This document shows positions 22,940 to 33,606 of a DNA stretch of 64,000 bases, one piece after another (the stretch's first letter is position 1; every line of letters begins with the position of its first letter). The notes beneath the pieces are model-generated. The model was not told the origin of the DNA and did not search any database. It saw nothing but the letters and a program-made list of their open reading frames with translations. The DNA comes from Trachythela sp. YZ-2020 (taxonomy: Eukaryota > Cnidaria > Anthozoa > Malacalcyonacea > Clavulariidae): contig JADLSH010000186.1 of NCBI GenBank assembly GCA_016169945.1, positions 1,116,001 through 1,180,000 on the forward strand, given 5' to 3'. A program made the translations under genes and the position numbers.

Positions 22940-23495
22940 TTAAGTATGCCACCTGTTAGCAATGGTATAAAAACCTGTGGTATAAAAGTATATAAACAAG
23001 TCTTAATGACTATTTGTATAGAATTAATTGTTGTAATTCTCCTTTATGTATATGTTGCCATCAAAATGAAACAGTTAAACATTATATTTTATTATGTCCT
23101 CGTTTTGCTGCTCAACGTAATGAACTTCTTACCTCTGCTGCACAAGTTTGTGGAAAAGCATGGCTAACGAGCAACGACAATGGAAAACTTGAATTTTTAT
23201 TGAACGGTTCTGTTCAATTAAGTTTTGATGAAAATTGTTTATTGTTCGGTGCTGTTCAACGTTTTATTTTGGATACTTGTCGCCTCTCCTAGCAATGCTT
23301 TGTGCGTTTATGTATCTTGTTTTTTCTGTAACACTATCTTATTTTGTTTGTTTATTTGTGTGTTATTTGGTGTAAATAATTTTATATATCCTTTTTTTTT
23401 TTACATGTGAGCCCCCTCGATAAGCATGGCTTTTGGGGCAAACAGTTAAATAAAGTTTATATAAAAAAACAAAAAAACAAAAAAAAACAAGTCAT
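22940..23495 (+). pseudogene. LINE 3' end fragment with A-rich tail
   Basis: At 23040-23290 the frame encodes CICCHQNETVKHYILLCPRF, the Cys/His-rich C-terminus found after the RT in several LINE families, ending DTCRLS. A 3' UTR with TAAATAAAG and an A-rich tail (23463-23491) follows. Everything upstream of the Cys/His motif is missing. Confidence 0.7.
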
Positions 23496-24209
23496 GTAAT
23501 GAATATTTTCGTTGAAGATAAGGTTAAATTCATACATATACGCGGCTTGCCGTGTCATTTTGTTTTCGGACTTTTCATGCCTTATCTGTCTTGAAAACTT
23601 GTAAAATTTGCATAAAATATGAAAAAACTTTCCACTAACCTTGTAAGTATAAGATTTCCTCGGAAAGTTAGTATTTTAAGTAGATATAAGCTTCCAAAGT
23701 TGAAGAATTTGCAAAAATCGATTTGTCAAAGTCAATTTGATTGAAAAGACTGATAAATGCACTCCTCGAGGCATGTTTTCCCGTTTTTTCCGTACCAAAG
23801 CGTTTTTATATATCCATTTTTTGTTAAAATGCTCTAGTCCTAGTCCATTTGTAAAAATTGTGAACGACGTACAAATCATCCAGATATACTCTTTTAAATC
23901 GCTCTTTTATTGTCGAAATTTGGGGTTTTCCTATCTATTTACTGATTAAAAATTTCCATGACACTTGCCAGAGGCTCGCGCATGCGCATTGAAAAAGTGG
24001 GGACAGGATCACGCGAAAGTTCCAACTAAATTGGAAAACTTTGAAAGAACGCAGAACTCAATTTGTAACAAGTCTTATGTATAAAATAACTCATGATCTA
24101 GCGCCCAAACAACTAATCGATAATTTTCAAAAGACGCCTTCCTCTCAGCATTATAATTTACGAGGCTCTACCACAAAGCTCTATCTGCCCAAATCTAAGA
24201 CTGAATATG

Positions 24210-27200
24210 TGACCTTCCATGGGAAAACATACCTTAACGATATATCGTTGAAACGGCCAAAAAAACGGAGAACGAACGGATAGAGAACGTTTTGTTATAA
24301 CGTTTCAACGAATCTCAAAAACGTTTTGACGATTTGAGTAAAAAATCTGAACGAATAAAGTCGAGGATTTGAACGGATAAAAAAACGTTCTATCAGAAGT
24401 CGTTTGAACGAATTAAATTATTGAACGTTCCTAACGAAATTCGCCATAACGCATAGATTAAGGATAGCTGTCAACAGAATAGAATAATGTGGCAAACAAG
24501 TAACCTCTATCGGCGCACAAAAGTACTCCAGTGATTAAATATTATACAAATTTAACTAAACATTCTGATAAATTACGCTGTGAGTATTATTCAATTCGAA
24601 AATTCGAAGATATAGTACAGCAGTTATATTAGTTACATGAAGTTGTACAGTATGAATTATTGTGCAGTATTCTTTAAATTTGACATATATTGAGATATTC
24701 AATAACTATTCTGGAAGATGTTTCAAACCTCTGATGCGGAAACCACGCTGCCAAAACAAGGCAAGGCAAAGGCTATAATTTAGACAGTTGAACTTTGGAT
24801 ATGCTATATTCTATAGTATGCATGTCTGGCTATTCTCCTTGAGCAGCTTAAATCTCGCGCCAATTGATTTAATTTCCTGCCTGAAATAATTATTATGAAG
24901 AAAAAATTGTAAACAGATCAAAGCAAAATCTATTGCGCGTTAAAGAGTATAGACTAGGGTACCTGCAAGGTAGGGAATGCTGCGGGACTGTTATTATTCT
25001 TTAGCTTCTTGAAACAAACATGCGAACAAATATGCAACACAAATTATATTCAGTAGACGGTAATTATTGGCATTGACCCAGTGGCTTGCGCGCTGTCAGT
25101 AGATGCATACCCTAGCATAGTTTGCAGGATGAGACAAGCTACATATATCACGAAACATGAAAGACATCAAATTTTGTAACATCTATTTCAAAATATCAAT
25201 ATTTTCCATGTATTGTTCTACCACATGGAATTCCCACATGAAACCCATGTTTACTGCGATGAGTAATTGGACACTGCCACGCAAGGAAATTTGCATATTT
25301 TTGTAGTGTATATAATTATAAAAGCTTTAAACTATATATATACATGTGCGCAAAATAATTTTGCATTTGGAAATGCGAGTCACCTATATGTAAAGCACAA
25401 CTCATTGCCATTCGAATATTTGTCTTAGTGCGCGCACAACTGAGACCCTTCATGTCTGTTCTGACAATAATATGTGAAGGCCCGCGGCTAGACAAAAATG
25501 TTAAGTCCATTGTAAAATAGGAATAAAAACATATTTATATGCCTACAGTAGCCTATTTAATAGGTCAAACAGAATGATTCAGTCAGGCAATTTAGACGAT
25601 CAATTGCATACCTGTGACTTTGTGTCAAGTTCACACGGAGTCACATTCGTCAAGCGGCATACACGAAACTTCACTTGATGCAAAATATGAAAATCAGCAA
25701 GAGAAAGCAAACGCGAATGGATAGAAAAACCTTTTAAAGACATCTCTATGTAAGACTTCCATGCTTTACAGCACTAACAGCTCAAGCAAAGTCGATAGCA
25801 CTAATGCAGAATATATAGTTTATATATAAACAGACACTGAATCTAGCTGCGATCGATTGTGTGCTTTCAGCGTTTCATAGATATATAAATTAAGATTGCC
25901 AACTTTCCAAAAAGGAGTAAACAAATGTAAATGTAACATATAAACAAAAGACAAAATATCCTACCTTGAATGGTCAAAATAGACTTGAAAAAGCTTTAGA
26001 AATTCGATAACAATTCGAAGACTCCGTCCGTCAAAATCGAAAAGCACAGGAACTGAGCGAGTTTAAAATTTGTGTTCTGCGCATAGCAAGCGCGCACGAC
26101 CACAATTCCATGCGCTAAATAAAATTTACTTCAAAACCCCCTCTCTGCACATATTAGGCTGCTGCTACGCTCGCTCGCTTCAGGCTCGCTCGCTCCGCAG
26201 CAATTATATGAATGCTTATTATGTGCCCAATCCTTTTATATAGTTATAAACCAAACTTGTATTCTGTAGATTATTCTCTTTATTATTTATTTAGTTATTT
26301 ACATCAATTCCAAGGTCGCCATTTTTGTTGCCATATTTTTTCCTACAATGCAGTTATATGCTCTCATTTTGCGAGCACACGACCACATATACAAGTGTTA
26401 TGCTGTTTGAACAGCATTTTTTTTGTTATCCGTTTTTAAATTTCACCTAATCACAGGTTCCTCACCAACTTTCGGTGTAGGAATAATTAGGTGAAGTAAT
26501 TTTACAGTTTTAGTGAGGGAGCGTAATTAAGGTGTCCAAAACCACACAAAGGCCGAGGTTAATCTACAAAAAACCCGGCACATCCTATAAAGCTGCATAT
26601 ACGGTAGTTCCAGAAAACTGCATTTAAATGACACTATTTTAACGACATCACCTTACGCCGGTCCCCAACCGCAAATTATTAACTCTAGATCAATACATGT
26701 TATTAATTAACTAAGTTCTTGGTGGTCACTAATGTATCTCTAAGAATTTCATCAGGAAATATTTTATTTCCCTTCATACTAGAGCATCTACACAGAAATT
26801 AATGATAGAAAATAGCATACAATGTCAACTGTCTAAATGTTTCTAAGCTACCTGCGCTCGCTATAGTACCCTGAAAAGGAAACCAATTATGCCATGTCTA
26901 AGACCTGGCATAAATGGTAAATTTTTGTTAGTTAACGTCCGGCGTTCCGCAACTTAAATTGGAATGTCCGGCGTTCCGCAATTCCGAATGTCCGGATTTC
27001 CACCCTGAAAAGCAACCTAATACTCGACCCTGGCAGGAATAGCGCACAGTTTTTTTACTAAGGCATATAGCAATAGCAAACTGCCCATATAGAAACAGCG
27101 GTTCGAAAGTACACTCCAGCCGCCCATATAGAAACGACAGTCCCAAACCCATGCACAGGGGAGTTTATACTCACCAATATAACAAAAGAGTGATCCTCAT

Positions 27201-28972
27201 TCACTTCGAGACATCAACTTGTGACACAATTTGTGCCTCCTGCCTACCTACGATAATTCAAGCAAGACTTCCCCAGACATCCACATTGTCAAGTAAGCAT
27301 AACATAACAACATAACACAATGACATGTTTCTGGCAAAATCTTTTATGCTTGTCCTGCCTATTATTATCCTTGCAATTTTGAGGTTGCATCTACCCACAA
27401 ATTCATTCAAAATGTTTTTATAAACTTGGTAAGCAATTCTTGTTTGAGTGTGGGTAAATGCACCCTATTTAAATTATCCCAGTTATGTGACCACCAAGCT
27501 AAACTACGCAAACCTCATGCCAAGCCACTTTGAAGGTCTGGCAACCTTTCAACTGATGTTTATTCGCGTCCATCTGAACGATACATCAATTTCCTCTTGT
27601 CATAATAAGCAATCTAAAGCGAGTTTTACAATGACTCGCTAGATTTTTTCTCTCCTACTTCGATTCACCACGTATGTTATACCGACAATATATAACATGT
27701 ATATGAACGTCCGCCCTTGAATTGGTGCATACTAAATATTCGCCGTGTTCTCACTCATATTTACCATATATCTAATGTACAGTAGGCCATATAGTAGATT
27801 AATTTGCCTCGAATTACAGTGCTGACAACTACAGCATGCATGTATATGACGTCAAAACCAACGGGGGTCAGTCCTGGGTGTCAATCCTATATTAATGGAG
27901 AGACATATTATACAAACCCCATTATGCTATTAAGAATAGTAAAATAACGTTGCAGTGTAAGGGCACTTGCGTGAGTGCAAATATGAACTGTTTTTAAGTT
28001 CGTTTTACTTGTACACACAAAACACACGGATTTTATAAATATCATTGGAACGTGTTTCTTGTGACTGCGTTCCTTTGTTGTGGTTAATCTAGCAAGTTAT
28101 GATGATGATGCATATGTCACTATGTGTCGGCTATCTTATTAGGAATGCTAATGAATTCAGTTCTCGTCATATTTCGCGAATATAATATCAAAAAATATTT
28201 GTACATTGCAGACTTTCATAATACACAGACCTGTTTGTAAGCTCAATTAAGCAGCATAATATTGGCCCGTTATACTGCGCAAGCTACAATGCAAGCATGT
28301 GCAGAACAAGTGTTGTAATCTACCGGCATTCCTGTCTGCACAGGTATACAGTAGATCTTGTTGCTCAGGCTCCGGACTTAGACTAAATACAGTATGTAGA
28401 ATTTAAACTGCATGCTTATGCCATGCAAAATTCCTCAATTTAATTAGGTGTTGTCTGTTGATATACCGATTTCCGACAATATAAGTTCATTAGCACCTTG
28501 CCAAAGCATCTGGCAATGCAGTTGTTATAATACGACATATGGCTTGCGATTTTGTGTGTCCTGTCGGCGAACTTTATGAAACTCTACATTTCCTTTTACA
28601 CAAATTGTATTAAGGAGCAGGCGTGAATCGCTTTCTAGGAGTATTTCTCTGCAACACTTTCTATGCTTATCCTATAAGATTCTAACATTGCAAAAGGTTG
28701 GTGAACTTAGTGTTTGTTTGAACGAAATCCAATATCGCTCGAACGAAATCCAATCGTTCGAACGAACGCTAAATCCAAATGTTTGAACGGTTTTGAAACA
28801 TTTTTCATACGTTTTTTCCATTCGTTTCAACGGGCCGTTAGGAATTATGAACGTTCTCCAAAATCGTTTTAACGAAACGCTGAAGCGTCTGAACGCCTAA
28901 CGAACGGATAACGAACGAATTTTTAGCACGTTTTTCAAAAGCGTTAAGGTATGTTTTCCCATGGAAGGTCAC
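24210..28972. mobile_element. 4.76-kb TIR element without genes
   Basis: TGACCTTCCATGGGAAAACA plus TACCTTAACG at 24210-24239 is a perfect inverted match of 28943-28972. LINE-A resumes directly on both sides. Both subterminal zones (24245-24435 and 28715-28935) are packed with GAACG/CGTTC words, likely transposase-binding repeats. The inside has no open frame I would call a gene. It holds GTCCGGCGTTCCGCAA repeated twice (26936-26995). A large non-autonomous element. The superfamily is not determined, and an ATAT target duplication is possible. Confidence 0.7.
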
Positions 28973-29279
28973 ATATATTAAAAAGGTCTTAGTTACAGAG
29001 GAGCAAAATTGTGGAACAGCCTCCCAGATGAACTAAGAAATAAACAATCTCTTAGTCAATTTAACTCAAGTGTGCGACACCTGGCCATAAATTTATAAAT
29101 TTGTGAACTTAATAATTTGATAGTAATTGTAATTGTAACTGTCAGTGTATTATTTTAAATTTGTAGTATAGCTCATTGTAAATTTTGAAGTTTAATCTAC
29201 GCCCCTCTTGGAAACCAGCTTTTGCTTTAGGGGTTAGCGTAGCCAAATAAAGTTTTTACTACTTTTACTTACTACATAT

Positions 29280-29627
29280 ATGACGGCGCATGACAATCCA
29301 CCTGTCCGTGCTCCCAATACCGAGTTACGAAAACTACCTCCATACAGCCCATTCTTAAACATCGTGGAGCAAGCAATAAGCGCCCTTAAAGCAGCAATAA
29401 AAGCGGACATTTCTCGTCCCGAAATTCAGCGTTTGATGAGTGATAGACATGCGGCAAGACATCGACGACTACCTTTGGGAGAGTTTCGAACCCATCTTCT
29501 CCTATAGATGCCTTACAGCGAAATATCGGTACAATAACGGTAGCGAAGTTCGGGCAATGGTACCGCTTCATGCAAACGTACATTCGCTCCACGCTGCTTA
29601 AACGGGGAGGCGATCCAGGACTGAAGG
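29280..29627 (+). pseudogene. DDE transposase, C-terminal third
   Basis: Continuation of the 14762 gene on the far side of LINE-A. NPPVRAPNTELRKL leads to LPPYSPFLNIVEQAIS, whose Glu is the third catalytic residue. After a one-base shift near 29506 (TAG) the frame continues through DALQRNIGTITVAKFGQWY to a stop at about 29627. The codon for the second Asp appears as GAC at 29282-29284, directly after the CATAT LINE target duplication. Confidence 0.8.
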
Positions 29628-29663
29628 ATATATGACATGCCTGCTTGATATCCAACATATTTT

Positions 29664-30085
29664 GTAGTGTTTAATTGAAAAGGCATTCGTGTTAAATGAA
29701 CATGATATGAATTATATTTTTATTACAAACACACAGTTGGCAATTAAGACCATTGTAATGCTTATACATTCATTTAATTGCTCGCCTGTTGGTGCTTAAA
29801 AATATTAATCAATAACGTTTTCATTGTAATGAATACATTCTTCACTCTGATCACTAATCTCTAGATTTGTATGGTCCGCGTATCCATTCAATTGTATGTT
29901 TATTTCTTGGGATTGAATACCTTTAAACGTTAATGAATGATTATGCATATTCAAATTTTTGTATTGAATACGGATGTCATGCAATTCGCTGTCAGATCCG
30001 CGAACATGCATACTCTACGTTTTATTGGTCGCTGGTTCATGCACATGGTAGCGCGTTTTATCTTAATGAGTAGCAAACGGTGTAG
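29664..30085 (+). repeat. Right long terminal inverted repeat
   Basis: 422 bp ending CGGTGTAG before TA. It is the uninterrupted counterpart of the left repeat and shows the empty MITE target site (ACTCATTAAGAT, on the complementary strand). Confidence 0.9.
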
Positions 30086-30087
30086 TA

Positions 30088-32330
30088 TAGATAATATAGA
30101 ATATCAGAAACTAGCTTACTGTAAAATATTTTGATCGGCCTTCAGGCCCGCTTTTTGTCGATCATGCATAGTTTGTATGCAAAATGAACTTTATTGTGCT
30201 ACCAATATAAAAATATCCATGGAACCTTTAAGAAAATCTAAAAAGGAAACTTCTCTTCTTTGTTATTTGTAAATCCATACACGAGCGTTTAAGCCGTTTA
30301 TAGTAGAGTTAAGGATCAATTTTAGTAGTACTTAGTAGACTAACTTGAGTGAATTCTGTCAAGTACCTTATCGTTTTTTTATGGAGTGAGAAAACTGTTG
30401 TATTTGATGCCTAATTATTGAGATTGTTAAGAAATTCCACCCTTCCCACGGGTATTTTGACATGGAAATTGTTCTCGAAGGTTGGGAATTTGACACAAAA
30501 AATAATAAACGTCAAATGCTCGTGGGTTTGCCCGGCCTCCCAGGGGTGATGGAAACAAATGATAGGTGCATAAGATGTAAACAATAACAAAAGCCTGCAA
30601 TGTGTGACCCTTACACTAATCCTTTAACAGTCTGCAATACCTAAAATTGACCCAACAAATCGCAGTGTGTACATGTTGTATCGTTTCATTAATGCAAGAA
30701 TGTTCAACTATTTGATTTAGCTATTGTGTGAAATACAGTATGTCAAAATTTAATTATTATACGATAATTATAAGAATGATTTTAAGCAATTTGCTTGATA
30801 AAACAACTACCAATGGTAGTTGGACGTTTTCAAGAGGAACCTATACATTGCTATGCCACGTCTAACTGCAGTTGAGAATAATATTACCAGAAATTTCGAG
30901 CTCATAATTCATGTCATTGTGTTCTTTAGAATACGTTTCAATATTGCATGCATGCATATTTAAATTAACCTGTAAACGACCACAAATATTGTAAAATCAA
31001 ACAAGTTCAAACGCTTTTGGAAGTACAACGTTAAAGACAAATAAGGATTTTTATGAGCTCAAAAATTAGGTTGATTATAGTAGAATGCATCGCGAGTCTG
31101 GCACTTCGCGTCGCCCGTAATGATGTAGCCTAAATTGACCAATTTATATAGCCCCTGCAAGAAGATTAATATGGCTAACACTATGAATAGTGCCGCTTTT
31201 AGAACATAATATGGCAAGCTAGGGAAGTACTTTGTCGTCGTAGTAAACAAGAATTTTCTAGTTATAACGTTTGCTCAGTCTATGCTGAAGTCAGATAGAG
31301 TCTGGCAAAGAAGAAATATATCATCGCTCGACCAAAATTTGAGTTAATATGTGCACTCCTTATTATTTTCTCTTAGAAATCGCCATTTTAATGGTCTTTA
31401 ATTATGTATGCGTCCCGCCATCTTGTCCCAAATTTCTGTTAACAATGCCCGGTCAAACCAGAACAAGAGTTGCATGAAAGTTAATTGGATATTACCACGT
31501 GTACCGGTCAAACGAGCAAAAACTCTCATCAACCTTAACCCTCATCAAAATTTCAACCAACTGAAAGTTGATGAGAGTGAATGAGAGTTGGCGAGAGTTG
31601 GCGGTGAAACGCGAGCGAGAGTTGCAACTCTCATTGACTCTCATTGACTCTCATCAATTAAATGTTTCGCCCATATTACGAATGAGGTTTTTCATTCGAA
31701 ATTTGGCGTCATTTTCATGATTTCAAACAAGATGGGGTTTTTTCAAACCAGATGGAAATGGTAAACAACCTAGTTGCTTACACGTGCAAACAAATAGCTT
31801 TAAACTTGACTACGAGTACGACTAATTGTCATCAATTAATTATTATTACCATCTAGCGCTTTTACGCAGAAAGCCTCTGCGCAGCAGAGTTACGTCATTG
31901 TCTTACGCCGTCTTGTACTCGCGCCAAAACCTCCTAGTCAATGCTCTTTGACTACGAGATTTTCAATTTAAGTAGAGAAGTCTTGTCGTCAATTTGGCGC
32001 AAGTACGAGGTGGCTAAGACATAGGGAGCTTTAGAAGCGACTACGACTACGAGTGCGAGATTAGATGTTTCCACACGTCATTGTCTTATGCCATTTTGTA
32101 CTCGTGCCATTATCTCGTAGTAGTACAAAAATTAGAAGAGGTCAACGTGTTGAACTTTTTAGTTACTTTTAAACCATACGGAAAACAAAAAGCAAGCCAA
32201 TTGGAAATGTCAGAAACACGTCAGACAGACTCCAAAAATGTAAAAATAGTCAATTGGACAACTAAATTTTTGCATGGACAAGCATGGAAAAGATTTTAAC
32301 AAAAAAAACAACTAAACTGTAATAATGCGC
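30088..32330. other. Intergenic DNA with dispersed repeats
   Basis: No gene seen. Includes repeat copy 2 at about 30505-30575. A cluster of ACTCTCATC/GATGAGAGT words at 31525-31665 can fold on itself. A direct repeat (ACGTCATTGTCTTACGCC at 31891 and ACGTCATTGTCTTATGCC at 32074) is linked by GACTACGA words, suggesting an old MITE. Confidence 0.5.
30505..30575 (-). repeat. Dispersed repeat, copy 2
   Basis: Reverse-strand counterpart of 5085-5145, sharing TGCACCTATCATTTGTTTCC. Confidence 0.6.
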
Positions 32331-32429
32331 TTTGATAAGTGTAACGCCTGTGCGCAGGCCTTCGACCCTATAATCGGGCCGAAGCCTGCACGCAGTCTAT
32401 ATCTTTACATATTAATTCTATTTTGTTAT

Positions 32430-32615
32430 GATTGTTTTGACTACTTTATTTTCATTGGTTAATATTTTGTTCACGTGACAGCTTTTATAGCGTTGCTATA
32501 AAAGCTGATGTAATGTGTTTATCTGTCTACTAATTTCTCCTGACGAAGGGCTTTAGCTCGAAACGTCGAGATTTTGTTTATATCTTTTAGGCACACGCGA
32601 AACAACCCTCAATTT
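32430..32615 (+). mobile_element. Penelope-like 3' end fragment
   Basis: Same order as at 2470-2640: TTGGTT.ATATTTT, CACGTGA, a TATAAAAGC word, the hammerhead-like motif and a TTTT.AGG word. The TATAAAAGC word here is part of a perfect hairpin, AGCTTTTATAGC-GTT-GCTATAAAAGCT (about 32486-32512). Confidence 0.6.
32540..32568 (+). ncRNA. Hammerhead-like ribozyme motif, core intact
   Basis: CTGACGA, stem GGGC-TTTA-GCTC, GAAAC and GTC. The U4 lost in the 2-kb copies is present here, so CUGANGA and GAAA are canonical, apart from one extra A before helix II. Helix III would be one pair unless two molecules pair through the palindrome ACGT. Flanking CTC..GAG can form helix I. Small hammerheads that act as dimers are known from retroelements. 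Activity is inferred, not shown. Confidence 0.5.
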
Positions 32616-32791
32616 GTTCTTAAACTGTAATAAGGTAGTCTTCACCTGTCCACTCCTGAATTTGCGAGACCTGTTACATAAAAATAACACACATTTGACC
32701 TGACAGGTGCTACTACATTAATTCGCCAGCTTATCGTAACAATATATAAAAGTCTGATATCGAGGCACGTTATAATTAGTGAAAGAGACTG

Positions 32792-33061
32792 AAGCCTGGT
32801 TCACACGACTAAATAAGCATAAGCACAAGCGCAAGCATGGTTCACACGATGAAATAAGCATAAGCACAAGCCCAAGCATGGTTCACACGATGAAATAAGC
32901 ATAAGCACAAGCCTAAGCATGGTTCACACGATGAAATAAGCATAAGCACAAGCGCGGAACGCTTTGATGTGCTTATGCTAAAGAACGGAAGGTTTGATGT
33001 CGCTTTAATGTCGGAACGTTTCATCTCGCTTGTGCTTATCTCACTCGTGTGAACCGGGCTT
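32792..33061. mobile_element. 270-bp MITE with internal tandem repeats
   Basis: The ends AAGCCTGGTTCACACGA (32792) and TCGTGTGAACCGGGCTT (to 33061) are inverted. Inside are four 41-bp units (starting about 32796, 32836, 32877 and 32918), each with GGTTCACACGATGAAATAAG-like sequence. The terminal repeat has apparently been amplified internally. Confidence 0.7.
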
Positions 33062-33084
33062 GAGAGTTTGTTGACATGCAGGAT

Positions 33085-33560
<476 letters not shown>

Positions 33561-33606
33561 TGGTCTTCCCGAATGAGCACATTACTTGTATGAACTCAGC
33601 GGATTT

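Larger units (their letters stand above)
19076..24014. mobile_element. Composite 5-kb insertion in LINE-A
   Basis: LINE-A sequence stops at about 19075 (after HPLS) and resumes near 24015 (WKTLKERR). The insert is a patchwork: a 26-bp inverted repeat pair, an acidic mini-ORF, a long palindrome, 260-bp tandem repeats, TA microsatellites, a hairpin and a LINE 3' end. No clean target duplication was found, so it may be several insertions rather than one. Confidence 0.6.
15477..29274 (+). mobile_element. LINE-A, 5'-truncated non-LTR retrotransposon in four pieces
   Basis: Inserted in the transposase with a CATAT duplication (15472-15476 and 29275-29279). Pieces: 15477-16451 (end of the endonuclease, DILALNETRLD, then RT with FRQFHSTAS, DLQKAFDT, GIPQGSILGPLLF and FADD); 18849 to about 19075 (GAIRKLKSCVD, ALILPHLDYCCEVW, LQNRATRVITG); about 24015-24213 (LKERRTQFVTSLMYKIT); and 28972-29274 (YRGAKLWNSLPDEL, stop, AATAAAG and 3' end). 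The order is that of CR1/L2/jockey-type LINEs. The RT catalytic aspartates survive in FADD, but a large internal deletion near 15590-15750, stops and three insertions kill it. Confidence 0.88.
13804..30085 (+). mobile_element. Tc1/mariner-IS630-like transposon split by nested insertions
   Basis: TA dinucleotides flank both ends (13802-13803 and 30086-30087). The ends are inverted repeats of about 425 bp (13804-14600, carrying a 366-bp insertion, and 29664-30085). The left half has a TATAAATA promoter word and most of a transposase (14762-15476). The right half (29280-29627) has the rest, with LPPYSPFLNIVEQ. The intervening 13.8 kb is a LINE plus insertions into that LINE. The transposon itself sums to about 2.1 kb. 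The assignment rests on DDE motifs, TA target sites and gene order. Confidence 0.85.
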
